Shown here: positions 18,602 through 28,979 of the stretch, piece by piece | Layout: the number at the start of each line of letters is the position of its first letter | Numbering within the stretch: position 1 is the stretch's first letter | Assembly (NCBI RefSeq): GCF_002163585.1 | Contig: NZ_CP015579.1 | Location: 1,240,001-1,304,000 of the forward strand | Direction: 5' to 3' | From: Tatumella citrea | Lineage (GTDB): Bacteria > Pseudomonadota > Gammaproteobacteria > Enterobacterales > Enterobacteriaceae | Length of the DNA: 64,000 nt | The notes under the pieces: model-generated | Databases searched by the model: none | What the model was told of the DNA's origin: nothing | The model's input: the letters and a program-made list of their open reading frames with translations, nothing else | Translations under genes and position numbers: made by a program

Positions 18602-18693
18602 AAGGTTCCCCTCGTGATGAACTGACTAAACAGAATGACCGTCGCTTCTGGCGACCAGCCGAATTTGAAGCGGCGCAGTATAGCACGCAACAA

Positions 18694-19338
18694 TCAATCG
18701 CGATATAAGCCAGCCTGTTCGATGTAGTTTATCACCGCTTGAGGTAACAGATCCGCACAGGAAAGACCTGCATGGCGACGCTGGCGGATATCGGTCGCTG
18801 ATATTGAGTATAGCGGAGTATCGGCCAGTAGGATCAGTCCGGACGGTTGCTGATGTAATTGTTGTACATCACGGGTCAGATGCTGGTTGATCCATTGCTG
18901 CAATTCAGCGGACTCAGGTTGCTGCTGATAGCCGGGACGACGACAGATCAGCAGATGGCATAATGACGTCAGCTCTCGCCAGCGATGCCAGGTGTTGAGT
19001 GCCAGCAGAGAATCCTGACCAATAATAAATGCCAGAGGTTGCGAGGCTCCGCGTTCGGCCCGTAATATTTCCAAAGTGTTAACCGTCCAGGACGGCTCAT
19101 CACGGTGCAATTCCCGATCATCAATATCAAACAACGGCAAACCGGCAATGGCGCAACGCAGCATCGCAAGGCGTTGTTCTGCGCTGGCTTCCGGTTGCGG
19201 CCGGTGAGGGGGCAGGTTATTTGGCAACAAAGTGACTTTATGCAGCCCGGTCTGTGCTGCCAGCGATTCTACGGCATGTAAATGGCCATAATGAACCGGA
19301 TCGAAAGTACCGCCAAACAGTGCATGCAATTCAGACAT
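18694..19338 (-). CDS. nadD: Nicotinate-mononucleotide adenylyltransferase NadD
   Basis: A 214-residue cytoplasmic nucleotidyltransferase that makes deamido-NAD from nicotinate mononucleotide and ATP, an essential step of NAD synthesis. Signature motifs are [12 protein letters not shown] (the HxGH nucleotide-binding motif) and the C-terminal [10 protein letters not shown] (ISSTxxR type). The open frame extends 9 codons further upstream, but the ATG at 19338 gives the family N-terminus (ALFGGTFDP) and overlaps the holA stop by 8 bases, indicating translational coupling. Confidence 0.96.
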   Translation of the reverse strand: MSELHALFGGTFDPVHYGHLHAVESLAAQTGLHKVTLLPNNLPPHRPQPEASAEQRLAMLRCAIAGLPLFDIDDRELHRDEPSWTVNTLEILRAERGASQPLAFIIGQDSLLALNTWHRWRELTSLCHLLICRRPGYQQQPESAELQQWINQHLTRDVQQLHQQPSGLILLADTPLYSISATDIRQRRHAGLSCADLLPQAVINYIEQAGLYRD

Positions 19339-20362
19339 GATCGAGTGCCGGTGAGCTGTGATCAAGAGAGAGTTGCAGTGTCAGAGACGAGAGTGCCGGC
19401 CAGACATCGCTGCCAAAATCCTGTTTGATCATAAGTTCAATAGCGGTCAGCAGGCGGATTGACTGGTGAAGCCGGGATTTATCCAGTCGCTCCAGCGCGG
19501 CGCTAAACAGCGGCCTGCGGTTTTGCCAGATTCGATGCTGGTCCATGAGCTGGCGGAGCGGTTGTGCTCCCTGATCCTGCTGTAAACGCAGCAGTGTCAT
19601 GACTTCACGCTGTAATGTGCGTAGCAGAATGACCGGCTCGGCTGCTTCTTTTTGCAGTTGCTGCAGAATATGTAATGCCCGGCGGCTCTTTCCGCCCAGA
19701 ATGGCATCGACCCAGTGATACGGAGAGAAATGGGCTGCATCATTCACCGCCTGCTCAACTCTCGGTAAGGTCAGCTGGCCTTCAGGCCACAACAAAGATA
19801 AACGTTCCAGTGCCTGAGAGAGTGCCAGCAGATTACCTTCATAGCAGTAGCACAATAAATTAATGGCCTGCTGATCCACTGATAATCCAAGCGCACTGCA
19901 GCGCTGACTAACCCAGCGTGGCAGCTGTGCCTGTTCCGGGGTGGTGCAGGGTACCATAACACCGTTTCCGGACAGTGCTTTAAACCACTGGCTGTTTTCC
20001 TGGGCTTTAGAGAGTTTGTTCAGGTGAACAATCAGGATCAGATCGCTGTGCAGCATTTCGGCCAGTTGTACCAGCCGGGTTGCCAGTGCCGTGGCCGGAC
20101 CATTTTCCGGCATCTCCAGTGTCAGCGTCTGACGCTGGGTAAATAAACTAAAGGACTGGCAGGCAATGAATAGCGCATCCCAGTCAGTATGATTATCCAC
20201 GCTGAAACTGAGATTTTCGAGGAACTGCTGCTGCCGTGCGGCAGCGATAATGGCATCGTGACTTTCCTGGCGTAGCAACGGGTCATTGCCACACAGAAAA
20301 TAACTGCCGCGCAATCCCTCAGAGAGTTGCGCGGCGAGTTGTTCAGGGTAAAGCCTAATCAT
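19331..20362 (-). CDS. holA: DNA polymerase III subunit delta HolA
   Basis: A 343-residue clamp-loader subunit that opens the beta sliding clamp. It aligns over its length with E. coli HolA: N-terminal [28 protein letters not shown], the clamp-binding region [18 protein letters not shown] (residues about 70-87), then the helical domain with [16 protein letters not shown]. The start ATG overlaps the lptE stop (ATGA), and the stop overlaps nadD, so lptE-holA-nadD are translated as a unit. Confidence 0.96.
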   Translation of the reverse strand: MIRLYPEQLAAQLSEGLRGSYFLCGNDPLLRQESHDAIIAAARQQQFLENLSFSVDNHTDWDALFIACQSFSLFTQRQTLTLEMPENGPATALATRLVQLAEMLHSDLILIVHLNKLSKAQENSQWFKALSGNGVMVPCTTPEQAQLPRWVSQRCSALGLSVDQQAINLLCYCYEGNLLALSQALERLSLLWPEGQLTLPRVEQAVNDAAHFSPYHWVDAILGGKSRRALHILQQLQKEAAEPVILLRTLQREVMTLLRLQQDQGAQPLRQLMDQHRIWQNRRPLFSAALERLDKSRLHQSIRLLTAIELMIKQDFGSDVWPALSSLTLQLSLDHSSPALDHV

Positions 20363-20955
20363 TGTGAGGTCGCGGAACCTGCAGAGTCACTTTGTTGTCC
20401 GGAGTGCGATGTGATCGTTTCCGGGGCAGGCAAAGTTTCTGCTGAATTTAACTGTGCCGCATGTACAGCGATCAACTGGCGAACCAGCTGGTCTGCGGCT
20501 CGTACCCGCATCTCCTGGTAAATCATGTCCTGCTCAGAATCTTTCGCCAGCGGAACCCCGGAGTTATCAAAGAACGTCCGGTAAACCGTAGTACTTAACG
20601 GGTAAATTCCTTTACCTGGCAACAATACCTGTGCTGTCACGGTCAGATGCAGCTGATACTCCGCCGCAGTACCATCAATAAACACAGAGGCAGTAGAGCG
20701 ACCGGTATTTTCTGCCTCAAGACGTAATGACGGAATGTTATTACGTCGGTCAGCACTATCATCAACCAGTGTAATCGCATTTAACCGCAATTCCTGACGC
20801 ACGGTTCTGGCCAGTGGGCCATAAGGATCACTACTGGTTAAAATCATGGTCTGCATTTCCTTCGGGATTTGCGTTGTCCCGCGGGTATGAAAACCACAGC
20901 CTGCGGTGGCCAGTACAGCCACCGCAAGTATCAGAGTTGAAAAAAATTGTCGCAC
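20359..20955 (-). CDS. lptE: LPS-assembly lipoprotein LptE
   Basis: A 198-residue outer-membrane lipoprotein that plugs the LptD barrel and helps place LPS in the outer leaflet. The lipobox is ATAGC (lipidated Cys20), followed by GFHTRGTTQIP and the conserved middle block TVYRTFFDNSGVPLAKDSEQDMIYQEM. The C-terminus is Pro/Ser/Thr-rich and disordered, as in E. coli. The start is GTG with GGAGG upstream, the same codon used in E. coli. It is 14 bases downstream of leuS and overlaps holA by 4 bases. Confidence 0.95.
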   Translation of the reverse strand: MRQFFSTLILAVAVLATAGCGFHTRGTTQIPKEMQTMILTSSDPYGPLARTVRQELRLNAITLVDDSADRRNNIPSLRLEAENTGRSTASVFIDGTAAEYQLHLTVTAQVLLPGKGIYPLSTTVYRTFFDNSGVPLAKDSEQDMIYQEMRVRAADQLVRQLIAVHAAQLNSAETLPAPETITSHSGQQSDSAGSATSQ

Positions 20956-20969
20956 ATTGCCTCCTGCGC

Positions 20970-23552
20970 TTAACCTACGACCAGGTTAAGCAGTTTACCC
21001 GGAACGTAAATAACTTTACGTATAGTCACGCCTTCCAGATATTTTGCCACAAGATGTTCTTTAGCAGCCAGTGCCTGAACCTGTTCCTGGGTTGCAGTGA
21101 CCGGAACCGTGATTTTGCCACGAACCTTACCATTCACCTGAACCACCACTAACACGGAGTCTTCAACCATGGCACTTTCATCGGCTACCGGCCAGGCGGT
21201 ATTGTCGACAGTGTCGGTATGACCCAGTGTCTGCCACAGTTCGAAGCAGGCATGAGGAGTGAACGGATACAGCAGCCGGACCACAGAATCCAGAGCTTCC
21301 TGCATCAGTGCACGGTCCTGGTCGGTATCCTGTGGCGCTTTCAGCAGTTTATTCATCAGTTCCATAATAGCGGCGATGGCGGTATTAAAGGTCTGACGAC
21401 GACCGATATCATCCGACACTTTCGCAATAGTTTTATGAACATCACGACGAAGTGCTTTCTGGTCTTCATTAAGCGCATCAACCTGCAGGGCCGGTGCATT
21501 GCCTTTACTGCTGTGGTCGTAAACCAGTTTCCAGACACGCTTCAGGAAGCGGTTAGCCCCTTCAACACCGGATTCCTGCCATTCCAGAGTCATATCAGCC
21601 GGAGAGGCAAACATCATAAACAGACGTACGGTATCTGCACCGTAACGTTCGACCATCAGTTGTGGGTCAATGCCGTTATTTTTAGATTTTGACATCTTAC
21701 TCATACCGGCATAAATCACTTCACGTCCGTCTTTATCGGTAGCACTGGTAATACGCCCTTTATCATCGCGTACTACTGAGACATCAACCGGAGAAACCCA
21801 GTTACGCTCTCCGCTGTTACCGGTGTAGTAGAAGGCATCAGCCAGAACCATTCCCTGACATAACAGACGTTTGGCTGGCTCGTTAGAGTTCACCAGACCC
21901 GCATCACGCAATAACTTGTGGAAGAAGCGGAAATACATCAGGTGCATGATCGCATGTTCAATACCGCCAACATACTGATCAACCGGCAGCCAGTAGTTGG
22001 CAGCAGCCGGGGCCAGCATCCCTTTATCATAATCAGCACAGGTGTAACGTGCGTAATACCAGGAGGATTCCATAAAGGTATCGAAGGTATCAGTTTCACG
22101 CAGTGCCGGCTGACCGTTGACGGTGGTTTTTGCCCACTCAGGATCGGCTTTAATTGGGCTGGTGATCCCGTTCATTTCGACATCTTCAGGCAAAATCACC
22201 GGCAGTTGATCTTCAGGTGTCGGGATGACGGTACCGTCTTCCAGAGTTACCATCGGAATTGGCGCACCCCAGTAGCGCTGACGGGATACACCCCAGTCAC
22301 GCAGACGATAGTTTACTTTACGCTCACCCACACCTTTAGCTGCCAGAGCATCAGCAATGGCATTAAAACCGTCCTGATAAGAGAGTCCATCAAACTGTGC
22401 AGAATTAAACAGTGTTCCTTTACTGGTCATTGCTGCTTCTGAAATATCCGGCTCACTGCCATCTTCATTGAGGATTACAGGCTTGATCGGCAGGTCATAC
22501 TTACGGGCAAATTCCCAGTCACGCTGATCATGTCCCGGAACGGCCATTACCGCACCAGTGCCGTATTCCATCAGTACAAAATTAGCTACCCAAACCGGTA
22601 ATTTTTCACCCGTCAGTGGGTGAATCACAAAGGTCCCTGTAGGGTGGCCTTTTTTCTCCATCGTTGCCATATCAGCTTCGGCAACTTTGGTATTCCGGCA
22701 CTCATCAATAAATGCTGTCAGCGCAGGGTTATTCACTGCGGCTTGTTGTGCCAGCGGATGCCCGGCGGCTACTGCAACATAAGTGGCCCCCATAAAGGTG
22801 TCCGGACGGGTTGTATAAACGGTCAGTTTTTCGCTGCTGTCGGCGACATCAAAGGTAATTTCAACCCCTTCAGAGCGACCAATCCAGTTACGCTGCATGG
22901 TTTTAACCTGTTCAGGCCAACCTTCCAGAGAATCCAGGTCGTTCAACAGCTCTTCTGCATAGGCAGTAATTTTAATAAACCATTGTGGGATTTCTTTGCG
23001 TTCAACTTTAGTATCGCAACGCCAGCAACAACCATCGATAACCTGCTCGTTAGCCAGTACAGTCTGGTCATTCGGGCACCAGTTTACTGCTGAGGTTTTT
23101 TTGTAAACCAGGCCTTTCTCGAACAGCTTCGTGAAGAACCACTGTTCCCAGCGGTAATATTCAGGCTGACAGGTGGCCAGTTCACGGCTCCAGTCATAAC
23201 CGAAACCCAGCAGTTTCAGCTGGTTTTTCATGTAGGCAATATTTTCGTAGGTCCACGGGGCAGGGGCGGTATTGTTTTTCACCGCCGCACCTTCAGCAGG
23301 TAGACCAAAAGCATCCCAGCCTATCGGCTGCAGAACATTTTTCCCAAGCAGTCGCTGATAACGGGCAATAACATCACCAATGGTGTAGTTACGCACATGT
23401 CCCATATGTAGACGACCAGAAGGATAGGGTAGCATTGACAGGCAGTAGTACTTCTCTTTCCCTTCCTGTTCAGTGACTTTAAAGGTTTCCTGATCGTGCC
23501 AGTGTTTCTGGACTTTAGATTCTATCTCTTCCGGGCGGTATTGCTCTTGCAT
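20970..23552 (-). CDS. leuS: Leucyl-tRNA synthetase LeuS
   Basis: An 860-residue class Ia aminoacyl-tRNA synthetase, the same length as E. coli LeuRS. Class I motifs are HMGH in [12 protein letters not shown] (about residues 43-54) and KMSKS in [12 protein letters not shown] (about residue 619). The inserted CP1 editing domain has the T-rich peptide [14 protein letters not shown] and the conserved editing Asp region [12 protein letters not shown]. The C-terminal tRNA-binding domain ends in [15 protein letters not shown]. It heads the leuS-lptE-holA-nadD run. No leucine leader peptide or T-box is visible in the 260 bases upstream. Confidence 0.98.
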   Translation of the reverse strand: MQEQYRPEEIESKVQKHWHDQETFKVTEQEGKEKYYCLSMLPYPSGRLHMGHVRNYTIGDVIARYQRLLGKNVLQPIGWDAFGLPAEGAAVKNNTAPAPWTYENIAYMKNQLKLLGFGYDWSRELATCQPEYYRWEQWFFTKLFEKGLVYKKTSAVNWCPNDQTVLANEQVIDGCCWRCDTKVERKEIPQWFIKITAYAEELLNDLDSLEGWPEQVKTMQRNWIGRSEGVEITFDVADSSEKLTVYTTRPDTFMGATYVAVAAGHPLAQQAAVNNPALTAFIDECRNTKVAEADMATMEKKGHPTGTFVIHPLTGEKLPVWVANFVLMEYGTGAVMAVPGHDQRDWEFARKYDLPIKPVILNEDGSEPDISEAAMTSKGTLFNSAQFDGLSYQDGFNAIADALAAKGVGERKVNYRLRDWGVSRQRYWGAPIPMVTLEDGTVIPTPEDQLPVILPEDVEMNGITSPIKADPEWAKTTVNGQPALRETDTFDTFMESSWYYARYTCADYDKGMLAPAAANYWLPVDQYVGGIEHAIMHLMYFRFFHKLLRDAGLVNSNEPAKRLLCQGMVLADAFYYTGNSGERNWVSPVDVSVVRDDKGRITSATDKDGREVIYAGMSKMSKSKNNGIDPQLMVERYGADTVRLFMMFASPADMTLEWQESGVEGANRFLKRVWKLVYDHSSKGNAPALQVDALNEDQKALRRDVHKTIAKVSDDIGRRQTFNTAIAAIMELMNKLLKAPQDTDQDRALMQEALDSVVRLLYPFTPHACFELWQTLGHTDTVDNTAWPVADESAMVEDSVLVVVQVNGKVRGKITVPVTATQEQVQALAAKEHLVAKYLEGVTIRKVIYVPGKLLNLVVG

Positions 23553-23771
23553 GGCAGCCTGTGGTCCTTGTTGAATTGCGCGAAGCTAACTGCAGTGATT
23601 TTCATATGATCCGCATAGCATACCCATAAGCCCGGTGCGCAACAACACCCGCATCACTCCGGAAGGTGATTTATCCGGTAAACCGGTGAAGGCAAGCAAG
23701 TGAAAGCAGAATATTTCGGGACAGAGGTGCGGGGCAACCGCCGAAAACAGGAGGTCGATACCGGAAATAGC

Positions 23772-23801
23772 GGCATTTCACTGCCGTCGCAGTGAAATGC
23801 C
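23772..23801 (-). terminator. gltIJKL operon terminator
   Basis: Perfect 12-base stem GGCATTTCACTG / CAGTGAAATGCC with a 6-base loop, 11 bases beyond the gltL stop. It has only a weak T-rich continuation on the minus strand. Confidence 0.7.
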
Positions 23802-23812
23802 AAAAGTGAAGA

Positions 23813-24538
23813 TTAATGAATAATTTTTGCCAGGAAATCTTTGGCACGTTCTGAAGCAGGATGATTAAAAAATGCATCCTTATCAGAATCCTCGACAATT
23901 TTTCCTTCATCCATAAAGATGACCCGGTTTGCTACCTTACGGGCAAAGCCCATTTCGTGGGTAACCACCATCATTGTCATGCCTTCATTTGCCAGTTCTA
24001 CCATGACATCCAGCACTTCATTAATCATTTCCGGGTCCAGTGCCGAGGTTGGCTCATCAAACAACATGGCGATAGGGTCCATGCAGAGAGCTCTGGCTAT
24101 TGCTACCCTCTGTTGTTGACCACCAGACAGTTGCCCCGGAAACTTCTCTGCATGTGCTGCCAGTCCAACCCTGGCCAGTAATTTCAGCCCCTTGTCCCGG
24201 GCCTCTGCTTTATTTCTGCCCAGAACTTTTACCTGAGCCAGCGTCAGATTATCGACAATACTCAGATGCGGGAATAACTCAAAATGCTGGAAAACCATCC
24301 CCACCTTACTACGCAGTTTTGCCAGGTTAGTTTTCCGGTCATTAACTTCGGTACCGTTGACCAGAATACTTCCCTGCTGAACCGGCTCCAGACCATTCAC
24401 TGTTTTGATCAGTGTTGATTTTCCTGAGCCCGACGGGCCGCATACCACCACAACCTCACCTTTTTTAACTTCCGTGGTGCAGTCTGTCAGCACCTGAAAG
24501 TGGCCATACCATTTAGAAACATTTTTCAGGTTTATCAT
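23813..24538 (-). CDS. gltL: Glutamate/aspartate ABC transporter ATP-binding protein GltL
   Basis: A 241-residue ATPase that powers the glutamate/aspartate importer. Walker A is GPSGSGKST (about residues 34-42), the Q-loop is in MVFQHFELFPHL, the ABC signature is LSGGQQQR, Walker B is AMLFDEPTSALD, and the switch His is in VVTHEMGFA. The open frame extends 16 codons upstream, but the ATG at 24538 gives the E. coli length and overlaps the gltK stop as ATGA, so that start is preferred. Confidence 0.97.
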   Translation of the reverse strand: MINLKNVSKWYGHFQVLTDCTTEVKKGEVVVVCGPSGSGKSTLIKTVNGLEPVQQGSILVNGTEVNDRKTNLAKLRSKVGMVFQHFELFPHLSIVDNLTLAQVKVLGRNKAEARDKGLKLLARVGLAAHAEKFPGQLSGGQQQRVAIARALCMDPIAMLFDEPTSALDPEMINEVLDVMVELANEGMTMMVVTHEMGFARKVANRVIFMDEGKIVEDSDKDAFFNHPASERAKDFLAKIIH

Positions 24539-25215
24539 CAGACGGTCCTTCTCTTTTTCATATAACTGACCAGCAGTGAAATGCACAGACTGATAACAAA
24601 ATAGACCAGGCCGGCAAACAGTATCATTTCTACCTGGGTACCATCCCTGTCGCCTATGGTAGAGGCGGTACGGAAGAAGTCAGCCAGGCTGAGGACGTAA
24701 ACCAGGGATGTATCCTGAAACAGCACAATTCCCTGAGTAAGGAGTAATGGCACCATGGCACGGAAAGCCTGTGGCAGAATCACCAGCCGCATAGCCTGCC
24801 CCTGAGTCATCCCCAAAGCCAGCGCTGCACCAGACTGGCCTTTACCAATACTCTGGATTCCTGCACGGATAATCTCTGAATAGTAGGCGGCCTCAAACAG
24901 CGAAAAAGCCACCATCGCAGAAATCAGCCGGATATCGGTTTTTGGCGACAGGCCTAATACCGATTGCAGAAAACCCGGAACGATCAGATAAAACCATAAC
25001 AAAACCATGACCAGCGGTACGGCCCTGAACAGGTTGACATACAGACGGGCGAACCAACTGATGATCCCCACGCCGGATAAACGCATGACTGCCAGTAATG
25101 TGCCCCACAGAATGCCGACGACGATGGCGCAGACTGTGATTTTAAGAGTAACGATCATCCCGTCGGCGAGGAATGGCAGGCTTGGCGGAATTGAGCTCCA
25201 GTCAAATGAATACAT
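24538..25215 (-). CDS. gltK: Glutamate/aspartate ABC transporter permease GltK
   Basis: A 225-residue inner-membrane permease of the HisMQ-type polar amino acid family with five hydrophobic segments and the EAA loop ([22 protein letters not shown]), which docks on GltL. It is highly similar to E. coli GltK ([20 protein letters not shown] region). The start ATG shares a base with the gltJ stop and the stop shares a base with the gltL start, so the operon is translated as a tightly coupled chain. Confidence 0.97.
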   Translation of the reverse strand: MYSFDWSSIPPSLPFLADGMIVTLKITVCAIVVGILWGTLLAVMRLSGVGIISWFARLYVNLFRAVPLVMVLLWFYLIVPGFLQSVLGLSPKTDIRLISAMVAFSLFEAAYYSEIIRAGIQSIGKGQSGAALALGMTQGQAMRLVILPQAFRAMVPLLLTQGIVLFQDTSLVYVLSLADFFRTASTIGDRDGTQVEMILFAGLVYFVISLCISLLVSYMKKRRTV

Positions 25216-25955
25216 TATTTACTCCCTATATGGCCAGGTAAGCGCAGTTTGCGTTCCAGCAGACTCATGACCAGCATGATGGCAGCATTGATAATGATAT
25301 AAGCCACAGTAATGGCAGTGAATGACTCGTAGGCATGGGCAGAGTAGTCAAGCAATTTACCTGCCTGGGCCGCCATATCGACCAGGCCAATTGTCGAGGC
25401 GATGGCTGAGTTTTTCACCAGATTGAGCATTTCTGACGTCATCGGCGGAACGATGATCCGGTAAGCATTAGGCAATAACACATAACGGTAGCACTGTGGC
25501 AGTGTCATACCGAGTGCCATACTGGCATTTTTCTGACCACGGGGCAGTGACTGGATAGCCGTTCTCACTTGTTCACACACACGAGCAGCGGTGAATAATC
25601 CCAGGCAAATAACGGAACAGACGAAGAACTGAATATTTGGATCAAGTTCAGATTTAAACCACATCCCGAGGTTTTCCCCTACCAGTTCCGGGGCGACCAG
25701 ATACCAGAAGAAAAACTGTACAATCAGTGGAATATTACGAAACAGCTCGACATAGCAGGCACCGATGGCTGACAAAAAGCGATTCGGTAAGGTACGCAAA
25801 ATTCCAAACAGCGAACCGACCAGAAAAGCGACCACCCATGCGCACAACGAGACTGCAATCGTGACCTGGAAACCGGACCATAACCAACCCAGATAAGTGG
25901 TATTGCCGAACGGGGCCTGTTCAAAAAATATCCCCCAGTTCCAGTTTGTGCCCAT
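25215..25955 (-). CDS. gltJ: Glutamate/aspartate ABC transporter permease GltJ
   Basis: A 246-residue partner permease, forming the GltJ-GltK heterodimer. It has the polar amino acid permease EAA motif ([23 protein letters not shown]) and the [21 protein letters not shown]-terminus of E. coli GltJ. A TTG two codons upstream is also open, but GGGAG sits 6 bases from the ATG at 25955 and would abut the TTG, so ATG is chosen. It is separated from gltI by a 151-base gap containing a small-RNA candidate and terminator. Confidence 0.96.
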   Translation of the reverse strand: MGTNWNWGIFFEQAPFGNTTYLGWLWSGFQVTIAVSLCAWVVAFLVGSLFGILRTLPNRFLSAIGACYVELFRNIPLIVQFFFWYLVAPELVGENLGMWFKSELDPNIQFFVCSVICLGLFTAARVCEQVRTAIQSLPRGQKNASMALGMTLPQCYRYVLLPNAYRIIVPPMTSEMLNLVKNSAIASTIGLVDMAAQAGKLLDYSAHAYESFTAITVAYIIINAAIMLVMSLLERKLRLPGHIGSK

Positions 25956-25969
25956 AATCAACTCCCGGT

Positions 25970-25991
25970 AAAAAGGATAGCAAGGCTACCC
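25970..25991 (-). terminator. Intrinsic terminator between gltI and gltJ
   Basis: On the minus strand a 7-base stem (GGGTAGC/GCTATCC with one G-T pair), 3-base loop and T5. It would allow excess gltI (binding protein) over gltJKL, and would form the 3' end of a SroC-type RNA. Confidence 0.75.
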
Positions 25992-26125
25992 TGAAGGCTG
26001 ACGAACTCAGCCGCAATGACGCTACCACCCGCCAGAATGCTGCGTATGCGGTAGCGTCAGAAGCCTCCGTTATGCCTGAGGCACTGTCTTGCTGTTAGGG
26101 TTGTGGTTAGTTAAGTGCTTTGTCA
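25970..26125 (-). ncRNA. sroC: SroC-like small RNA candidate (gltI 3' region)
   Basis: In E. coli and Salmonella the sponge RNA SroC is cut from the gltIJKL mRNA between gltI and gltJ and ends at an intrinsic terminator before gltJ. Here the same gap ends in GGGTAGC-CTT-GCTATCC followed by five T residues (25970-25991), preceded by a small hairpin (GGCTGA/TCAGCC, 25996-26012) and a 10-base stem (26017-26026 with 26050-26059). Location, size and 3' terminator fit; the 5' boundary is a guess and primary-sequence conservation was not tested. Confidence 0.5.
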
Positions 26126-27015
26126 TTAGGTGATTTGAATAACGCTTTCATATCCTCTGACATATCGAAGTTCATGATCATATTTTTTGGCGGAATAGGC
26201 TGTTTGAACCAGCGCTCATACCATTTGGCAGCTTCCCCGGAGGTCTGCGCCTGAGCAATGGTGCTGTCCATCAGCTGTTTAAAGTCCGGATCATTTTTGC
26301 GTAACATACAACCGTAGGCTTCATGAGATTGTGGGGTACCCACAATGACCCAGTCTGCAGGGTTTTTAGCTTTGGCTCGTTCACCGGCAAGTAACGCGTC
26401 ATCCATCATAAAAGCGACGGCCCGGCCGGTTTCCAGAGTACGGAAAGAATCACCATGATCTTTGGCGCTGATGATTCTCATACCCATTTTTTTATCGTCA
26501 TTGAGTTTATTCAGCAGAATTTCTGAAGTGGTTCCGGAAGTCACAACCACGGTTTTGCCTTTCAGATCCGGGAAATCTTTAATCGGGCTGCCTTTTTTAA
26601 CCAGCAGGCGTGTGCCGACCACAAAAATGGTGTCTGAGAAATCGGCCTGCTTCTGTCGTTCGAGGTTATTGGTGGTTGATCCACATTCAAAATCATAGGT
26701 ACCGTTTTGCAGCAGCGGGATACGGTTCTGTGAAGTGATAGGTAACATTTTTACCGTCAGATCAGGCTTATTCAGTTTCTTTTTAATTGCTTCGACAATC
26801 GCGTTGGAATAATCCTGTGAATATCCCACCACTTTTTGCTGATTGTCATAGTAAGAGAAAGGCACAGATGACTCGCGATGGCCTACTACCACGACACCGT
26901 TTTTAGCAATTTTATCGAGCGTGGAGGGCTGAGCTGAAGGGGCATCTTCGGCATAGACCACACCAGACAGAACACCAGTGATCGCAAGGCCAAGGGCCAG
27001 TTTCCGTAATTTCAT
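26107..27015 (-). CDS. gltI: Glutamate/aspartate-binding periplasmic protein GltI
   Basis: A 302-residue solute-binding protein with a Sec signal peptide (residues 1-22, ending VVYA). The mature protein is a family 3 amino-acid-binding protein: GHRESSVPFSYYD and GYSQDYSNAI near the N-terminus, then CGSTTNN and the hinge VVTSGTT. Two cysteines (CGSTT and YGCMLRK) probably form the family's disulfide. It delivers glutamate and aspartate to GltJK. AAAGGAGC precedes the ATG. In enterobacteria the transcript is a target of GcvB sRNA. Confidence 0.97.
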   Translation of the reverse strand: MKLRKLALGLAITGVLSGVVYAEDAPSAQPSTLDKIAKNGVVVVGHRESSVPFSYYDNQQKVVGYSQDYSNAIVEAIKKKLNKPDLTVKMLPITSQNRIPLLQNGTYDFECGSTTNNLERQKQADFSDTIFVVGTRLLVKKGSPIKDFPDLKGKTVVVTSGTTSEILLNKLNDDKKMGMRIISAKDHGDSFRTLETGRAVAFMMDDALLAGERAKAKNPADWVIVGTPQSHEAYGCMLRKNDPDFKQLMDSTIAQAQTSGEAAKWYERWFKQPIPPKNMIMNFDMSEDMKALFKSPNDKALN

Positions 27016-27082
27016 ATCAGTGCTCCTTTAGTCTCCCGCTTTCAGCCTGCGGGAGGCAGAAATTGATGATTGGGTGAGTTTG

Positions 27083-27098
27083 CTGTAACTGGTTACAG
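27083..27098. promoter_or_regulatory. Perfect 16-base palindrome upstream of gltI
   Basis: CTGTAAC-TG-GTTACAG with perfect 7-base arms, 68 bases before the gltI start. The size and symmetry suggest a dimeric repressor operator; I do not recognise the protein that would bind it. Confidence 0.4.
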
Positions 27099-27207
27099 TT
27101 TTACCTTAGTTCATTGTTAATGAAATGAAACGTTCTTGTTTCTTAACTGAGACGACGGACGCAATCTGAACAATAATTTGCGCAATTAACCAACAGGAGT
27201 CGGTATT

Positions 27208-27224
27208 TGCACTTTATTGGTGCG
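27208..27224. promoter_or_regulatory. NtrC (GlnG)-type binding site upstream of gltI
   Basis: TGCACTTTATTGGTGCG matches the NtrC dyad TGCAC-N5-GGTGCA as seen at glnA. It is about 190 bases upstream of gltI, a usual enhancer distance. I could not find a good sigma-54 -24/-12 element (TGGCAC-N5-TTGC) between it and the gene, which weakens the call. Confidence 0.4.
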
Positions 27225-27440
27225 ATTCAGGCTTCCGGCTGCTGTTTCAGTATGTTTCTAAGCATCACTAATAATTAAGCAATATGTATGCCATCCATAG
27301 GTAAGGATAAAAACAATTAATTTATGGCGGCATACCGGGTATGGGCGTGGGGGCTGAAAATTCAGGGCAGATATTTCAGAACAGAAACGGAAAGGCATAA
27401 CCGGGGGGAGAGCTGCCGGAGTCAGGCTCCGGCAGACAGT

Positions 27441-28973
27441 TTAACGACGGCGACGCAATACCAGTGCACCAGCAACGGCAAATGCCGATAGCAGCCACAC
27501 GGTCAGATTGCCACTACGGGCATAAGGAGTGATTCCTCGTGTCGGGGTTACTTCAGCCTGCAATACACCTTCATGGAATTGAGGGATTTCCTGCGTAATA
27601 TCACCCTGAGCATCGACAATAGCAGTGACTCCGTTATTGGTATCTCTTAACAGGGGCCTGCCAAGCTCCAGAGCACGCATTCTTGCCATTTGCAGATGCT
27701 GCCACGGACCGATGGAGTGACCGAACCATGCATCATTTGACACTGTCAGCAGAAAATCGGTATCGGGACGGAAATTATCCCTGACATGCTCACCGAGGAC
27801 AATTTCGTAACAGATCGCAGTAGTCAGCTGATAACCATCAAGGTTTAACGGTGGCTGAACATATTTGCCCCGGCTAAATCCGGACATCGGTAAGTCAAAA
27901 AATGGTGCCAGTGGCCTGAGAAGGCTGGCCATAGGAACAAACTCGCCAAAGGGTACCAGGTGATTTTTCTGATAACGGTTCTGACTCTGATAACTGTAGG
28001 GCTGTGGATTACCTAACACCACGACGCTGTTGTAATCGTGGTAACGGTTATCTGCCTGCAATCTTGAATCAACAATACCGGTCGCCAGTGTGCTGCCTTC
28101 ACTTCGCAGTACCTGATCTAACTGAGTCAGGAAAGGCTGTTCATTGGTTTCCAGATCGGTGATGGCAGACTCTGGCCAGATAACAATTTTAGCGTTACCC
28201 AGTACCGGACGGGTCAGCCGCAGATAGGTATTTAATGTGGACTGCAGCTGCTGAGGATCCCATTTCATTGACTGCGGAATATTTCCCTGCACCAGAGCAA
28301 CTGAAACTTTGCGGTCGTTTTGCGGCTGGTACCAGTGCAAATATCGTAATGGCCAGCCGATAATAATGATGGCCACGGCTACCAGTAATGCCCGAAGGTT
28401 CCGCTGTACCAGACTGTAGGTAATCAGCCCCGCGACGACCATTAATACCAGCGTGATGCTCTCTACTCCGGCAATAGGGGCCAGGCCTTTCAGTGGGCCA
28501 TTGATCTGGCTGTAACCAAATTGTAGCCAGGGAAATCCGGTCAGTATCCAGCCACGTAAAAATTCAGTAGTCTGCCACAATGCAGGGGCAGCAAGAATCA
28601 GTCGGGTCAGAGTTGCTGCTGGCCAAAAGCGGTTTAACAGGGCGCTGAAAAACATCGGAAACAGTGATAACCAGGCGGCTAGTAACACCACCAGGAATAC
28701 ATTGACCGGGCCCGGCATACCACCAAAGGTCGCGATACTGACGTATACCCAGTTAACGCCTGAACCAAACAGGCCCATTCCCCAGACAAAGCCAATAGCC
28801 AACGCCTGAGGGGTAGTGCGTTTCAGAGTTAACGCCTGTAATCCCGTCAGGGATAACAGGGCGGCAGGCCAGAAATCATAAGGAGAAAACGCCAGGGTGC
28901 CAACGGCACCCGTAAGTAAAGCCAGCAACAGGCGTATTTTCTGTTGCCGGAGTAACTGATTCAGTGCCGTCAT
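27441..28973 (-). CDS. lnt: Apolipoprotein N-acyltransferase Lnt
   Basis: A 510-residue inner-membrane enzyme that adds the third acyl chain to lipoprotein N-termini before Lol sorting. An N-terminal half with about seven membrane helices is followed by a periplasmic nitrilase-like domain whose catalytic triad aligns with E. coli: Glu268 (IWPESAI), Lys336 ([12 protein letters not shown]) and Cys388 (AICYEIV). A final membrane helix and RRRR end the protein. It starts 6 bases after the corC stop, in the ybeZ-ybeY-corC-lnt operon. Confidence 0.97.
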   Translation of the reverse strand: MTALNQLLRQQKIRLLLALLTGAVGTLAFSPYDFWPAALLSLTGLQALTLKRTTPQALAIGFVWGMGLFGSGVNWVYVSIATFGGMPGPVNVFLVVLLAAWLSLFPMFFSALLNRFWPAATLTRLILAAPALWQTTEFLRGWILTGFPWLQFGYSQINGPLKGLAPIAGVESITLVLMVVAGLITYSLVQRNLRALLVAVAIIIIGWPLRYLHWYQPQNDRKVSVALVQGNIPQSMKWDPQQLQSTLNTYLRLTRPVLGNAKIVIWPESAITDLETNEQPFLTQLDQVLRSEGSTLATGIVDSRLQADNRYHDYNSVVVLGNPQPYSYQSQNRYQKNHLVPFGEFVPMASLLRPLAPFFDLPMSGFSRGKYVQPPLNLDGYQLTTAICYEIVLGEHVRDNFRPDTDFLLTVSNDAWFGHSIGPWQHLQMARMRALELGRPLLRDTNNGVTAIVDAQGDITQEIPQFHEGVLQAEVTPTRGITPYARSGNLTVWLLSAFAVAGALVLRRRR

Positions 28974-28979
28974 AGGCTG

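Larger units (their letters stand above)
27016..27440. other. gltI upstream intergenic region
   Basis: A 425-base gap between gltI and lnt (both minus strand). It holds the gltI leader with a GC hairpin (CCCGC/GCGGG at 27036-27054) just before the ribosome binding site, the palindrome and the NtrC-type dyad annotated separately, and, near 27300-27440, an AT-rich then G-rich segment with nothing I can name. No coding region is supported. Confidence 0.5.

Noticed and set aside
23553..23771. Leader peptide or T-box before leuS
   Set aside because: No Leu-codon-rich short ORF, T-box sequence or terminator/antiterminator pair is visible upstream of the start.
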